NCBI GenBank assembly: GCA_005408345.1
Contig: SEMN01000205.1
Location: forward strand, 806,001-870,000
Length of the DNA stretch: 64,000 bases
Direction of reading: 5' to 3'
Source: Macquaria australasica
Taxonomy: Eukaryota > Chordata > Actinopteri > Centrarchiformes > Percichthyidae
The notes under the pieces are model-generated. The model was not told where the DNA came from. It saw only the letters and a list, made by a program, of their open reading frames with translations, and did no database searches. The translations under genes and the position numbers were made by a program. Below, piece after piece: positions 55,406 to 64,000 of the stretch (the stretch's first letter is position 1; each line of letters starts with the position of its first letter).

Positions 55406-56865
55406 ATACAATATGAAACACTAAGCATGAACATGAAATACATTAACAAATCTGGCGAGACACAACACTTGTATTCTTACCATAACTCACAGTGAATTGC
55501 TTTTAGGTCTAGGAGTGTCTTCAAATGATATACACCATGAAACCCTTCAGTGCTGTTTTTTTCTTATTAAACATGAAATCAGTTCTGTGTTTTAAACGTG
55601 CCTCACAGTGTCAAAATATTTCTGGTCTGCCTCACCACTGAAGAATACAATGAAAATGAATCTTGTGCAGCTCTAATGATAAAGATTTATTATGTTTCAC
55701 ATTTGATCATGTGTGTGAAAACATGTAAAAGAAAATCATGTGAAAAATTAATTAGGTTTTTAAACTATTGTTATTGTAGTAACAATATCAGAAACAATAA
55801 CAATGTATACGTAATTAACACATTTTGAAAGAGTTCAAAGAAATATTAATACTAATACAAGTTTGTTCTCTCGAATGACAAAAGTTATGTTCAATGTAAT
55901 CTAAATGAGCGGCTGGATGTAATGCAATTTTGTTTTTATTCTGGCTGAAGATACATAGCTATCCTTTAAGATTTTCAGACAGCGTTGTGTTATTTCTGAC
56001 AACCCTTAAACATGTGTTCGATATCTTTCAATGTCCTGTTCCGTTCACTTGTGTGCACATTTGTATTGACTTGTGGGAACAAATGACTTTTTTCTCCATT
56101 ACACCTGTCGGGCTCTATACATATCAGCAAGCACTAAAAGACACACGGGGAGACAAGACAACTGTCGTCCTTCCTTTTTTTATAATTTTCATTTTCTTTA
56201 CTGGTATGCTATAGCTTTCTGCTACGTGTTGCTTCTTCAAGGAACATTATGAAAAACAATTTTCTCTCTCTTGTAAGGACTTTAGGTTCTGATTGAATGT
56301 GGATCATTTGCAGGCATATAAATGGGTCGCACTGTAATGCAGACACTATACACACAGTCATGAAGGGGTGATGGCCGGGGCACTGTACCTTTTTGTTTGT
56401 TTTTAACTCAATACCATACTCGCAGAAACATTAAACTTAAAAACAACTTGGTTGTTGCCTTAAAAAGTGTAAGAACATCAGTCAGCTTATTAGTTGTTGT
56501 AAATTTAATCACTCAACTTAAAAAAGTTAGTTCAACTTAAGATATCATGTTCAGCCAACACCTGTCTCCTTTGTCCTAACTTAGGGTTAGGTTGTGAGTA
56601 ATAAATCATTTATAAATCATTTGTTGATACATCATTAATCACTTGCAAGTCACTGAAAGCTTTTGGGAAATAATTATGAACAAACTATTTTTTAACTTTA
56701 TAAATGATTTGTGTGTTTTTAGGTGAATTACATTTACAGGTGATTTACAGTTACATAGGGCACTATTGTGGTCCTTAATGATAATAATACAATATAAGCA
56801 TAATTAGACATGTTAGCATTTAGCTCAAATCACAGCTCTGCCTAAATATACAGCTTCAGAGCTCT
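55406..56865. other. Non-coding stretch, no gene seen
   Basis: AT-rich, intron-like DNA. The short open frames at 55598-55828 and 55930-56214 have no recognisable domain. Confidence 0.4.
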
Positions 56866-57100
56866 TAATTCAATTAAATTCAGTTTTGTTTGTATAGCGC
56901 CATATCATAACACAGTTATCTCAGGGCACCTTTTTATATAGGGCAGGTCTAGACCGTACTCTTTATATTTACAGAGACCCAACAATTCCCACTATTTGCC
57001 ACTGTCGCACTAGGCGTCGCACTAGGTGACAGTGGCAAGGAAAATCTCAATTTTTACAGGCAGAAACCTCAAGCAGAACCAGGCTCTGGGTGGGCGGTCA
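56866..57100 (-). repeat. Dispersed fish retroposon tail, copy 2
   Basis: AATTCAATTAAATTCAGTTT then TGTATAGCGCCATATCATAA, CACAGTTATCTCAGGGCAC, CAGAGACCCAACAATTCCCA and GACAGTGGCAAGGAAAATC match 26990-27190. GGCAGAAACCTCAAGCAGAA and CCAGGCTCTGGGTGGGCGG extend it further 5'. Confidence 0.7.
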
Positions 57101-57364
57101 TCATTGAGAGAGAGAGAGGGAGGAAAGAGAACATACAGTAGTACAGTACGATGGTATTGATGTTAATATCAATAAAAATAATACTAATATCATTAGTATT
57201 ACTATTATTATATTGTTAAGAGCAATAACAATAATAGCAGCAGTGGCTGTTGAGCGGGAACATGGGGACAGCAGGTGGCCTGCAACCTTAGATCCAGACA
57301 CTACATCTCTGGAGGCAGAAATACCTGCAGAGAGAGGGAGAGAGAGAGGAGAGAAAGCACACAA

Positions 57365-58106
57365 CTACGGGGAAGGAAGGTAGTTTGGTGGATGGGGAGG
57401 GTAATAGTACACTTTGAAAACATCAAAGTGTTCTATGACATGATACTATAGTATGATAGGTGACATCATCTGTGAGGTAACGATTACAAAGTTCTAGCTT
57501 TCAGGTTAAGATCTCCACCCCCGCTTCTGCTCCAGGCTGCTGAAGGGCAGCTGCTTCGGCAGAGACCGGGGCAGCCGCTGAGGCCGGGTAGCTAGCTAGC
57601 TTGTGGAGCTTCTCAGCTCCGAAAAGTTGGAGCACATTTTCGATCCGCCATCAATTTTCGTAACACTGACAATTTTCGAATTGTACACAGTTAATTTCTC
57701 GCCTCAAACACTCACAGAAGTGAATTTAGTGATGAAATACCATACGAAAATTGTAAAAAACGTACCGTTGTTGGTTGGTTGTTGGCCGCTCTCCGTTCCC
57801 CGCTTGAATGCCGAAATGAATGCTGGGATGTTTGTGCTGTCAAGTCCATACAAGTCACCAACCGATGCATCCTCGGTAAATTGGGCGTGTCGAGAACACT
57901 TCCGGGAATTTAAACTGTTCATGGCGAAATGCGAACTTTTGTATTGGGACAGTACTTGGGCCGCAAAAGATGAAGTTTCACAAGGACACAAGAACACGAG
58001 TACAGAGAAGAACGCAGATTGAGAAAGGCCCATTGACATAACAATTTTCTTTGATGTATCAAAGTGTTCTATGAGATCATACTGACATCATCTGTGAGGT
58101 AATGAT
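57365..58106 (+). repeat. Divergent first unit of the 540-base array
   Basis: 57365-57590 carries unit-type sequence (GTGTTCTATGACAT, GACATCATCTGTGAGGTAAC, TTTCAGGTTAAGATCTCCAC, GCAGAGACCGGGGCAGCCGC) but lacks the TATA box. 58026-58106 carries the unit end (CATTGACATAACAATTTTCT to GTGAGGTAATGATG). The middle, 57591-58025, is unrelated to the other units. The LINE copy C then interrupts the array. Confidence 0.7.
57603..58022 (+). other. Unrecognised 139-codon frame replacing the unit centre
   Basis: Open from MELLSSEKLEHIFDPPSIFV to STEKNAD. The minus strand is also open over most of the same span, including ASVGDLYGLDSTNIPAFISA followed by FKRGTESGQQPTNNG with a GTACGT donor-like site. Only one strand, if any, can be coding. 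It may be an exon of an unknown gene or transposon captured in the array. I recognise no domain on either strand. Confidence 0.25.
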
Positions 58107-58528
58107 GATAAGATAAGATAAGCCTTTATTGTCCCACAGCGGGGAAATTTTTAGCGTTGCAGCAGCCAGCAAAAGTGTCATATATAGAAATACAATAAAA
58201 ATAAATAGAAAAATAGAAAAATAGTCCTATACACAGTATAGATAGAAATAAATAATAGAGTGACTGAGTGCAGTTGTAAGTATGAACAAATAGATAAGAT
58301 AAAAATATTGCACATATATAATATACATGTATATGAAAAATATTTCACAGCAACATATGAAGTAGATAACATCATGAATACAATATATGTATGAAGATAA
58401 TGCACAGCAGCAGATGAAGTATAGTAGCGAATAGTCTGCACACTGACAGTCAAGTGTAGATTACCGGGAGTTGTACTGATTATAGAGTCTGACAGCAGCA
58501 GGCAGGAAGGACCTACGGTACCTCTCCT

Positions 58529-58912
58529 TCAGACACTACGGGTGGAGCAGCCGGTCGCTGAAGGAGTTGCCCAGTTCTGAAAGAGTGACATGTAAGGGGT
58601 GGGAAGTGTTCTCCAGTAGTGATGATAGCTTGGCCACCATTCTCCTGCCTCCCACCACCTCCACTGGGTCCAGAGGGCATCCAAGGCCTTCTTTATCAGT
58701 CTGTCCAGTCTCTTTCTATCCCTGGAAGAGATGCCACTGGCCCAACAGGTCACCCCATACAAGACAGCTGATGCCACCACAGAGTCATAGAAAGTCCTCA
58801 GGAGCGCACCCTGCACTCCAAAAGACCTTAGTCTCCTAAGCAAAAAGAGACGGCTCTGGCCCTTCTTAAACAGAGCGTCCGTATTGTCTGACCAGTCCAG
58901 TTTGCTGTTCAA
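58529..58912 (-). pseudogene. Copy C polymerase C-terminal remnant
   Basis: NSKLDWSDNTDALFKKGQSR then LFLLRRLRSFGVQGALLRTF continues the family polymerase after the deletion. A 10-base loss near 58686 (GG microhomology) shifts the frame, giving KKALDALWTQWRWWE in place of the usual sequence. No catalytic residues remain. Confidence 0.8.
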
Positions 58913-60472
58913 GTGAGGGCTGTGGGGAGTGATGAGTGGTGAGATGAGGGAGGGGGAGGGCTGTAGGCAGGGAGAGTAGATGGTAATGATGGTTGCAGAG
59001 GAGACGGGGCAGGGGGAGGGGTAGATGCCTGATCGAATCTGTTGAAGAATACGTTCAGGTCATCTGCCCACTTCTGATCCCCCGCAGGCCGGGGCTTGGA
59101 GTCCATATGGCCCGAGATGGTTTTAAGGCCCTTCCAAACTCCTCTGGTGTTATTTTTCTGCAGTTGACTCTCCAACTTTCTCCTGTAGCTGTTTTTCCCC
59201 TCCCTGATCCTCCTCCTTAGCTCTCGCTGGACACTCTTTAACTCCTCCTTGTTACCCGATACAAAAGCTCTCTTCTTTTCCTTGAGGAGAGCCTTAATAT
59301 CAGGAGTAATCCAGGGTTTATTGTTGGCGAAACAACGTACAGTCCTAGTGGGGATGGTGTTTTCCACACAGAAGTTTATGTAGTCCGTCAGACAGTCTGT
59401 AAGGTTGTCAATATCCTCCCCATGAGCGTCACTAAAAATGTCCCATACAGTAGTGTCAAAACAGTCCTTTAAAGCATCCTCTGCTCCGTAAGACCACTTC
59501 TTCACTGTGCGTGGGACAGCAGGCAGCCTGCGCACAAGAGGTCTGTAGACAGGCCTGAGATGCACAAGGTTGTGATCAGATCTGCCCAGGGGGGGGGGAC
59601 TCAATGAGATGTATGCATCCTTGGTGTTGGCATAACATAAGTCCAGTATTCTGTTGTCTCTGGTATGGCACGTAACATACTGAGTGAATGTGGGTAGAGA
59701 GGAAGACGGAGGGGCATGATTAAAATCACCAGAGATGACGAAGAGGGCATCTGGGTGTGTGTCTGCAGCTTCCTTACTGCTGAGAGCAGGACATCACAGG
59801 CTGCCTCAGCGTTAGCAGAGGGGGGAATGTAAGCTACCATCACGATGGCATGCGAGAATTCCCTCGGTAGATAGTTTGGCCTCATGCTAACAGATAGCAG
59901 TTCAATGTTCTTGTTGCAGGTTTGCTCTTTAACAGTGATTCAATTCAATTCAATTCAGTTTTATTTATATAGCGCCATATCATAACAAAGTTATCTCAGG
60001 GCACAGTGATGTGCCCAGGGTTACACCATCTGTCATTAACAAGCACTGCCAGCCCTCCTCCCTTCCTCTTACCGCTCTCCGTCGTCCTGTCCGCCCGAAA
60101 AAGTTGGAAGCCATTAACTGAAACGTCCGTATCCGGAGTTAGCGCAGTTAGCCAAGTCTCCGTGAATAGCATGATGCTACACTCCCGGTATTCCCTCTGA
60201 TGTCGGGTCAGCGCCGCCAGCTCATCCATCTTATTGGTGATAGATCTTACATTCCCCATGATAATCGATGGGAGGACGGGTGTATAACGTCTTCTCCTGG
60301 CGCGGTGCTGAGCCCCCGCTCGGCTTCCCTGTCTCCTCTTCCTAAGCTCGCGGGGCACATCAGGTCTCTCCCCGGTTGGTAGCAAAATGTCCAAAAAACT
60401 CAAAAGACGCCAAAAAATAGCAAAATAACAAGTACTAAAAATACATAGCAAATACATACAGATATATAGCAA
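58909..60472 (-). pseudogene. Copy C endonuclease and linker
   Basis: From 60472 the frame runs MLYICMYLLCIFSTCYFAIF then DVPRELRKRRQGSRAG and IIMGNVRSITNKMDELAAL, showing coding sequence upstream of the copy B start. It is broken by the 63-base insertion at 59940-60002, by a one-base change near 59756, and resumes as 59604-58909 (GRSDHNLVHLRP, PWITPDIKALLKEK). It then joins the polymerase C-terminus through the 1054-base deletion, losing the whole catalytic palm. Confidence 0.8.
59940..60002 (-). repeat. 63-base retroposon tail inside LINE copy C, 8-base TSD
   Basis: TCAATTCAATTCAATTCAGT, then TTTATTTATATAGCGCC and ATAACAAAGTTATCTCAGGG, sits between two copies of ACAGTGAT (59932-59939 and 60003-60010). 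Copies A and B have a single ACAGTGAT at this place. It is thus a very short, 5'-truncated insertion of the same family as 26990-27190. Confidence 0.85.
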
Positions 60473-60589
60473 AAAAAGAACGAGAATACTTCATTATCAA
60501 ACTAGTAAACTCAAAAAAACTCAAACCGTGAACGGGAGCTGCTACAACAGGCTGCCACTCACAACGGCGCCGGAACAAAAACAAACAAA

Positions 60590-60646
60590 AAACAAAAAAA
60601 CAAAAACAAAATGTCACCAGTTCTAACTTTGCCTAGAGTATAAAAG
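60590..60646 (+). promoter_or_regulatory. TATA-box promoter-like block, repeated in the array
   Basis: TATAAAAG lies at 60639-60646 and at the same offset in later units (61179, 61719, 62259, 62799). The sixth unit has TATAAAGG (63346) and the seventh TATCAAAG (63886). From the second unit on, TGATGATGTCACC (CRE/ATF-like) is about 22-30 bases upstream, with two ATGACATCA/CACATCA words before it. The start codon lies about 160 bases downstream. TATA box plus CRE-like sites suggest a promoter, but no transcript evidence is available. Confidence 0.45.
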
Positions 60647-60802
60647 GGAGCTGTCCAGGCTTTCAGGTTAAGATCTCCACCCACGGAGGAGAAAGCTGGA
60701 AAGCTCTGAAGCTCAGAGCTGAGCCGGTCGGAGCTTCTGCTCCAGGCTGCTGAAGGGCAGCTGCTTCGGCAGAGACCGGGGCAGCCGCTGAGGAATCAAT
60801 GG

Positions 60803-61084
60803 ATGGCGGCACATTCGTCCTCAGTTTTTTTGTTTTGTTTTTGGGTTTTAGTTATTTTTGCCGATGTTCAGCTGCCTCGGTTCCGGGGACTCCTGCGCGA
60901 AGCAGCTGACCTCCAGTCAGCCAGAACAGGGGCTCCGACCGGCTCTCCTCAAAGCAACACAGCTACCAACTCTGCTCCGTGGGCAGGGATAAGGGAGGGA
61001 GGGGGTTTGGTGGAAAGGGAGGGGGTTTGTTGGGACGGGAGGTGGTTTGGGGGGAAGGGAGGGTCATGGTACGCATTGACATAA
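60803..61084 (+). CDS. Array ORF, unit 1: 93 codons with signal-peptide-like start
   Basis: MAAHSSSVFLFCFWVLVIFA is a short polar start and a 14-residue hydrophobic core followed by DVQLPRFRG, which looks like a secretion signal with possible cleavage after FA. The rest is Arg/Gly/Ser-rich (REAADLQSARTGAP, EGGGLVEREGVCWDGRWFGG) and ends SWYALT at TGA. An upstream out-of-frame ATG lies four bases before the start. Across the open units I count about nine residue-changing differences and one silent one, so there is no sign of purifying selection. I recognise no family; a chance frame in a satellite is quite possible. Confidence 0.35.
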   Translation: MAAHSSSVFLFCFWVLVIFADVQLPRFRGLLREAADLQSARTGAPTGSPQSNTATNSAPWAGIREGGGLVEREGVCWDGRWFGGKGGSWYALT

Positions 61085-61342
61085 CAATTGTCTTTGATGT
61101 ATCAACGCGTTCTATGACATCATAGTCACATCATCTGTGAGGTAATGATGATGTCACCAGTTCTAACTTTGCCTAGAGTATAAAAGGGAGCTGTCCCGGC
61201 TTTCAGGTTAAGATCTCCACCCACGGAGGAGAAAGCTGGAAAGCTCTGAAGCTCAGAGCTGAGCCGGTCGGAGCTCCTGCTCCAGGCTGCTGAAGGGCAG
61301 CTGCTTCGGCAGAGACCGGGGCAGCCGCTGAGGAATCAATGG

Positions 61343-61624
61343 ATGGCGGCACTTTCGTCCTCAGTTTTTTTGTTTTGTTTTTGGGTTTTAGTTATTTTTG
61401 CCGATGTTCAGCTGCCTCGGTTCCGGGGACTCCTGCGCGAAGCAGCTGACCTCCAGTCAGCCAGAACAGGGGCTCCGACCGGCTCTCCTCAAAGCAACAC
61501 AGCTACCAACTCTGCTCCGTGGGCAGGGATAAGGGAGGGAGGGGGCTTGGTGGAAAGGGAGGGGGTTTGTTGGGACGGGAGGTGGTTTGGGGGGAAGGGA
61601 TGGTCATGGTACGCATTGACATAA
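61343..61624 (+). CDS. Array ORF, unit 2
   Basis: The same 93-codon frame. Differences from unit 1 are His4 to Leu, one silent change (GGT to GGC) and a Gly to Trp near the end (GKGWSWYALT). Confidence 0.3.
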   Translation: MAALSSSVFLFCFWVLVIFADVQLPRFRGLLREAADLQSARTGAPTGSPQSNTATNSAPWAGIREGGGLVEREGVCWDGRWFGGKGWSWYALT

Positions 61625-61882
61625 CAATTGTCTTTGATGTATCAATGCGTTCTATGACATCATAGTCACATCATCTGTGAGGTAATGATGATGTCACCAG
61701 TTCTAACTTTGCCTAGAGTATAAAAGGGAGCTGTCCAGGCTTTCAGGTTAAGATCTCCACCCACGGAGGAGAAAGCAGGAAAGCTCTGAAGCTCAGAGCT
61801 GAGCCGGTCGGAGCTTCTGCTCCAGGCTGCTGAAGGGCAGCTGCTTCGGCAGAGACCGGGGCAGCCGCTGAGGAATCAATGG

Positions 61883-62164
61883 ATGGCGGCACATTCGTCC
61901 TCAGTTTTTTGGGTTTGTTTTTGGGTTTTAGTTATTTTTGCCGATGTTCAGCTGCCTCGGTTCCGGGGACTCCTGCGCGAAGCAGCTGACCTCCAGTCAG
62001 CCAGAACAGGGGCTCCGCCCGGCTCTCCTCAAAGCAACACAGCTACCAACTCTGCTCCGTGGGCAGGGATAAGGGAGGGAGGGGGTTTGGTGGAAAGGGA
62101 GGGGGTTTGTTGGGACGGGAGGTGGTTTGGGGAGAAGGGAGGGTCATGGTACGCATTGACATAA
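61883..62164 (+). CDS. Array ORF, unit 3
   Basis: The same 93-codon frame. The hydrophobic core reads SVFWVCFWVLVIFA, with GAPPGS for GAPTGS and GEKGGS for GGKGGS. All are residue-changing. Confidence 0.3.
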   Translation: MAAHSSSVFWVCFWVLVIFADVQLPRFRGLLREAADLQSARTGAPPGSPQSNTATNSAPWAGIREGGGLVEREGVCWDGRWFGEKGGSWYALT

Positions 62165-62422
62165 CAATTGTCTTTGATGTATCAATGCGTTCTATGACAT
62201 CATAGTCACATCATCTGTGAGGTAATGATGATGTCACCAGTTCTAACTTTGCCTAGAGTATAAAAGGGAGCTGTCCAGGCTTTCAGGTTAAGATCTCCAC
62301 CCACGGAGGAGAAAGCTGGAAAGCTCTGAAGCTCAGAGCTGAGCCGGTCAGAGCTTCTACTCCAGGCTGCTGAAGGGCAGCTGCTTCGGCAGAGACCGGG
62401 GCAGCCGCTGAGGAATCAATGG

Positions 62423-62704
62423 ATGGCGGCACATTCGTCCTCAGTTTTTTTGTTTGGTTTTTGGGTTTTAGTTATTTTTGCCGATGTTCAGCTGCCTCGG
62501 TTCCGGGGACTCCTGCGCGAAGCAGCTGACCTCCAGTCAGCCAGAACAGGGGCTCCGACCGGCTCTCCTCAAAGCAACACAGCTACCAACTCTGCTCCGT
62601 GGGCAGGGATATGGGAGGGAGGGGGTTTGGTGGAAAGGGAGGGGGTTTGTTGGGACGGGAGGTGGTTTGGGGGGAAGGGAGGGTCATGGTACGCATTGAC
62701 ATAA
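62423..62704 (+). CDS. Array ORF, unit 4
   Basis: The same 93-codon frame. Cys12 is Gly (FLFGFW) and the Arg before EGGG is Trp (AGIWEGGG). Confidence 0.3.
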   Translation: MAAHSSSVFLFGFWVLVIFADVQLPRFRGLLREAADLQSARTGAPTGSPQSNTATNSAPWAGIWEGGGLVEREGVCWDGRWFGGKGGSWYALT

Positions 62705-62962
62705 CAATTGTCTTTGATGTATCAACGCGTTCTATGACATCATAGTCACATCATCTGTGAGGTAATGATGATGTCACCAGTTCTACCTTTGCCTAGAGTA
62801 TAAAAGGGAGCTGTCCAGGCTTTCAGGTTAAGATCTCCACCCACGGAGGAGAAAGCTGGAAAGCTCTGAAGCTCAGAGCTGAGCCGGTCGGAGCTTCTGC
62901 TCCAGGCTGCTGAAGGGCAGCTGCTTCGGCAGAGACCGGGGCAGCCGCTGAGGAATCAAAGG

Positions 62963-63245
62963 ATGGCGGCACATTCGTCCTCAGTTTTTTTGTTTTGTTT
63001 TTGGGTTTTAGTTATTTTTGCCCGATGTTCCTTTGCCTCGGTTCCGGGGACTCTGTGAAAGCAACTGACCTCAGAAGTCCAGCCAGAACAAGGGCTCCGA
63101 CCGAGCTCTCCTCAAAACAACACAGCTATAACTCTGCTCCGTGGGCTGAGGAATAAAGGGGAGGAGGCTTGGTGAAGGAGGGTTTGTTAAGGACCGGGAG
63201 GTGGTTTGGGGGGAAAGAGGAGGTCATGAATGCGCATTGACATAA
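62963..63245 (+). pseudogene. Array ORF, unit 5, frameshifted
   Basis: The start ATGGCGGCACATTCG is present, but an extra C near 63022 and many small indels from there to about 63240 destroy the frame. The unit is far more diverged than its neighbours over about 340 bases, either true divergence or an assembly fault. Confidence 0.6.
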
Positions 63246-63507
63246 CAAATTGTCTTTGATGTATCCATCTCGTTCTATGACATCATAGTCACATCATGTG
63301 AGGTAATGATGTCACCAGTTCTAACACCGCACCTTTTGCCTAGAGTATAAAGGGAGCTGTCAGGCTTTCAGGTTAAGATCTCCACCCACGGAGGAGAAAG
63401 CTGGAAAGCTCTGAAGCTCAGAGCTGAGCCGGTCGGGGCTTCTGCTCCAGGCTGCTGAAGGGCAGCTGCTTCGGCAGAGACCGGGGCAGCCGCTGAGGAA
63501 TCAATGG

Positions 63508-63789
63508 ATGGCGGCACATTCGTCCTCAGTTTTTTTGTTTTGTTTTTGGGATTTAGTTATTTTTGCCGATGTTCAGCTGCCTCGGTTCCGGGGACTCCTG
63601 CGCGAAGCAGCTGACCTCCAGTCAGCCAGAACAGGGGCTCCGACCGGCTCTCCTCAAAGCAACACAGCTACCAACTCTGCTCCGTGGGCAGGGATAAGGG
63701 AGGGAGGGGGTTTGGTGGAAAGGGAGGGGGTTTGTTGGGACCGGAGGTGGTTTGGGGGGAAGGGAGGGTCATGGTACGCATTGACATAA
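63508..63789 (+). CDS. Array ORF, unit 6
   Basis: The same 93-codon frame after the irregular unit. Val to Asp in the hydrophobic core (FWDLVIFA) would weaken a secretion signal, and Gly to Arg in WDRRWF. Both changes argue against strong constraint. Confidence 0.3.
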   Translation: MAAHSSSVFLFCFWDLVIFADVQLPRFRGLLREAADLQSARTGAPTGSPQSNTATNSAPWAGIREGGGLVEREGVCWDRRWFGGKGGSWYALT

Positions 63790-64000
63790 CAATTGTCTTT
63801 GATGTATCAACGCGTTCTATGACATCATAGTCACATCATCTGTGAGGTAATGATGATGTCACCAGTTCTAACTTTGCCTAGAGTATCAAAGGGAGCTGTC
63901 CAGGCTTTCAGGTTAAGATCTCCACCCACGGAGGAGAAAGCTGGAAAGCTCTGAAGCTCAGAGCTGAGCCGGTCGGAGCTTCTGCTCCAGGCTGCTGAAG

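Larger units (their letters stand above)
58107..60610 (-). mobile_element. Rex1/CR1-like LINE, copy C, internally deleted
   Basis: Reverse-oriented, with the (TCTTA)n tail at 58107-58122, and lying exactly between the unit sequences GAGGTAATGATGAT and ATGTCACCAG of the array. It keeps the family 5' end (GGCGCCGTTGTGAGTGGCAG on the minus strand, near 60570), about 210 bases beyond the start of copy B. Compared with copy A it lacks 1054 bases (A: 15539-16592) at a TGA microhomology (58914-58916), 10 bases near 58686, and one base near 59756. A 63-base repeat is inserted at 59940. Confidence 0.85.
60611..64000 (+). repeat. Tandem array of about 540-base units (six plus a part)
   Basis: Units begin at ATGTCACCAG: 60611, 61151, 61691, 62231, 62771, 63309 and 63856. 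The first four are exactly 540 bases long and differ at only a few sites; the fifth is 538 and the sixth 547. The array runs off the right edge of the window. Each unit holds, in order, TTCTAACTTTGCCTAGAG, a TATA box, TTTCAGGTTAAGATCTCCAC, GCAGAGACCGGGGCAGCCGC, a start codon and open frame, and a G-rich stretch. It closes with an ATGACATCATAGTCACATCA block and TGATGATGTCA. Confidence 0.95.

Overview
The window looks like nuclear DNA of a ray-finned fish, most likely a spiny-rayed teleost. The evidence is its transposon content: a Rex3/RTE-type LINE, three copies of a Rex1/CR1-like LINE, L2 LINEs including one with an esterase-type first ORF, a Penelope-like element with a GIY-YIG domain, an L1-type LINE, Ty3/gypsy-style LTRs and a Tc1/mariner end. 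There are no operons or bacterial-type genes. I found no host gene that I can name and no convincing tRNA or rRNA gene.

Layout. 1-7290: mostly single-copy AT-rich DNA with old repeats, a decayed PIF/Harbinger element (5079-5995) and a possible conserved non-coding block (6535-6900). 7291-9956: 5'-truncated Rex3/RTE LINE on the minus strand. 10370-11010: LINE 3' fragment. 14717-17658: Rex1-like LINE copy A (minus). 19-27 kb: old repeats, two fold-back structures, possible conserved non-coding blocks and an L2 fragment. 27637-30883: Rex1-like copy B (plus), nearly identical to A. 31-38 kb: low-complexity and old repeat DNA. 38758-43297: a near-complete L2 LINE (minus) with an intact 475-codon ORF1 carrying SGNH-esterase motifs. 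It has inserted, with a 5-bp target duplication, into an unrelated ORF that also carries a GDS-type motif. 44100-45750: Penelope-like element (plus). 46268-52970: an L1-type LINE used as a landing pad. It is interrupted by an LTR element with a 677-codon proline-rich frame (target duplication AGAAA), by a rearranged copy of the same LTR family, and by a solo LTR (target duplication AGCAG) which itself holds a Tc1 remnant in its TATA-box region. 54926-55405: another LTR. 57365-64000: a tandem array of about 540-bp units, split by Rex1-like copy C.

The array is the most unusual structure. Each unit has TGATGTCA-type motifs, a TATA box about 160 bases ahead of a start codon, and a 93-codon frame that begins like a secretion signal. 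Differences between units are almost all amino-acid changing, so I do not claim a functional protein. It may be a macrosatellite with promoter-like sequence.

Four short blocks with splice-like borders (3426-3588, 4901-4968, 12099-12136, 26560-26653) hint that the window may lie within introns of a large plus-strand gene, but this is weak. Nearly all recognisable coding sequence is transposon-derived and most of it is broken by frameshifts, deletions or later insertions.
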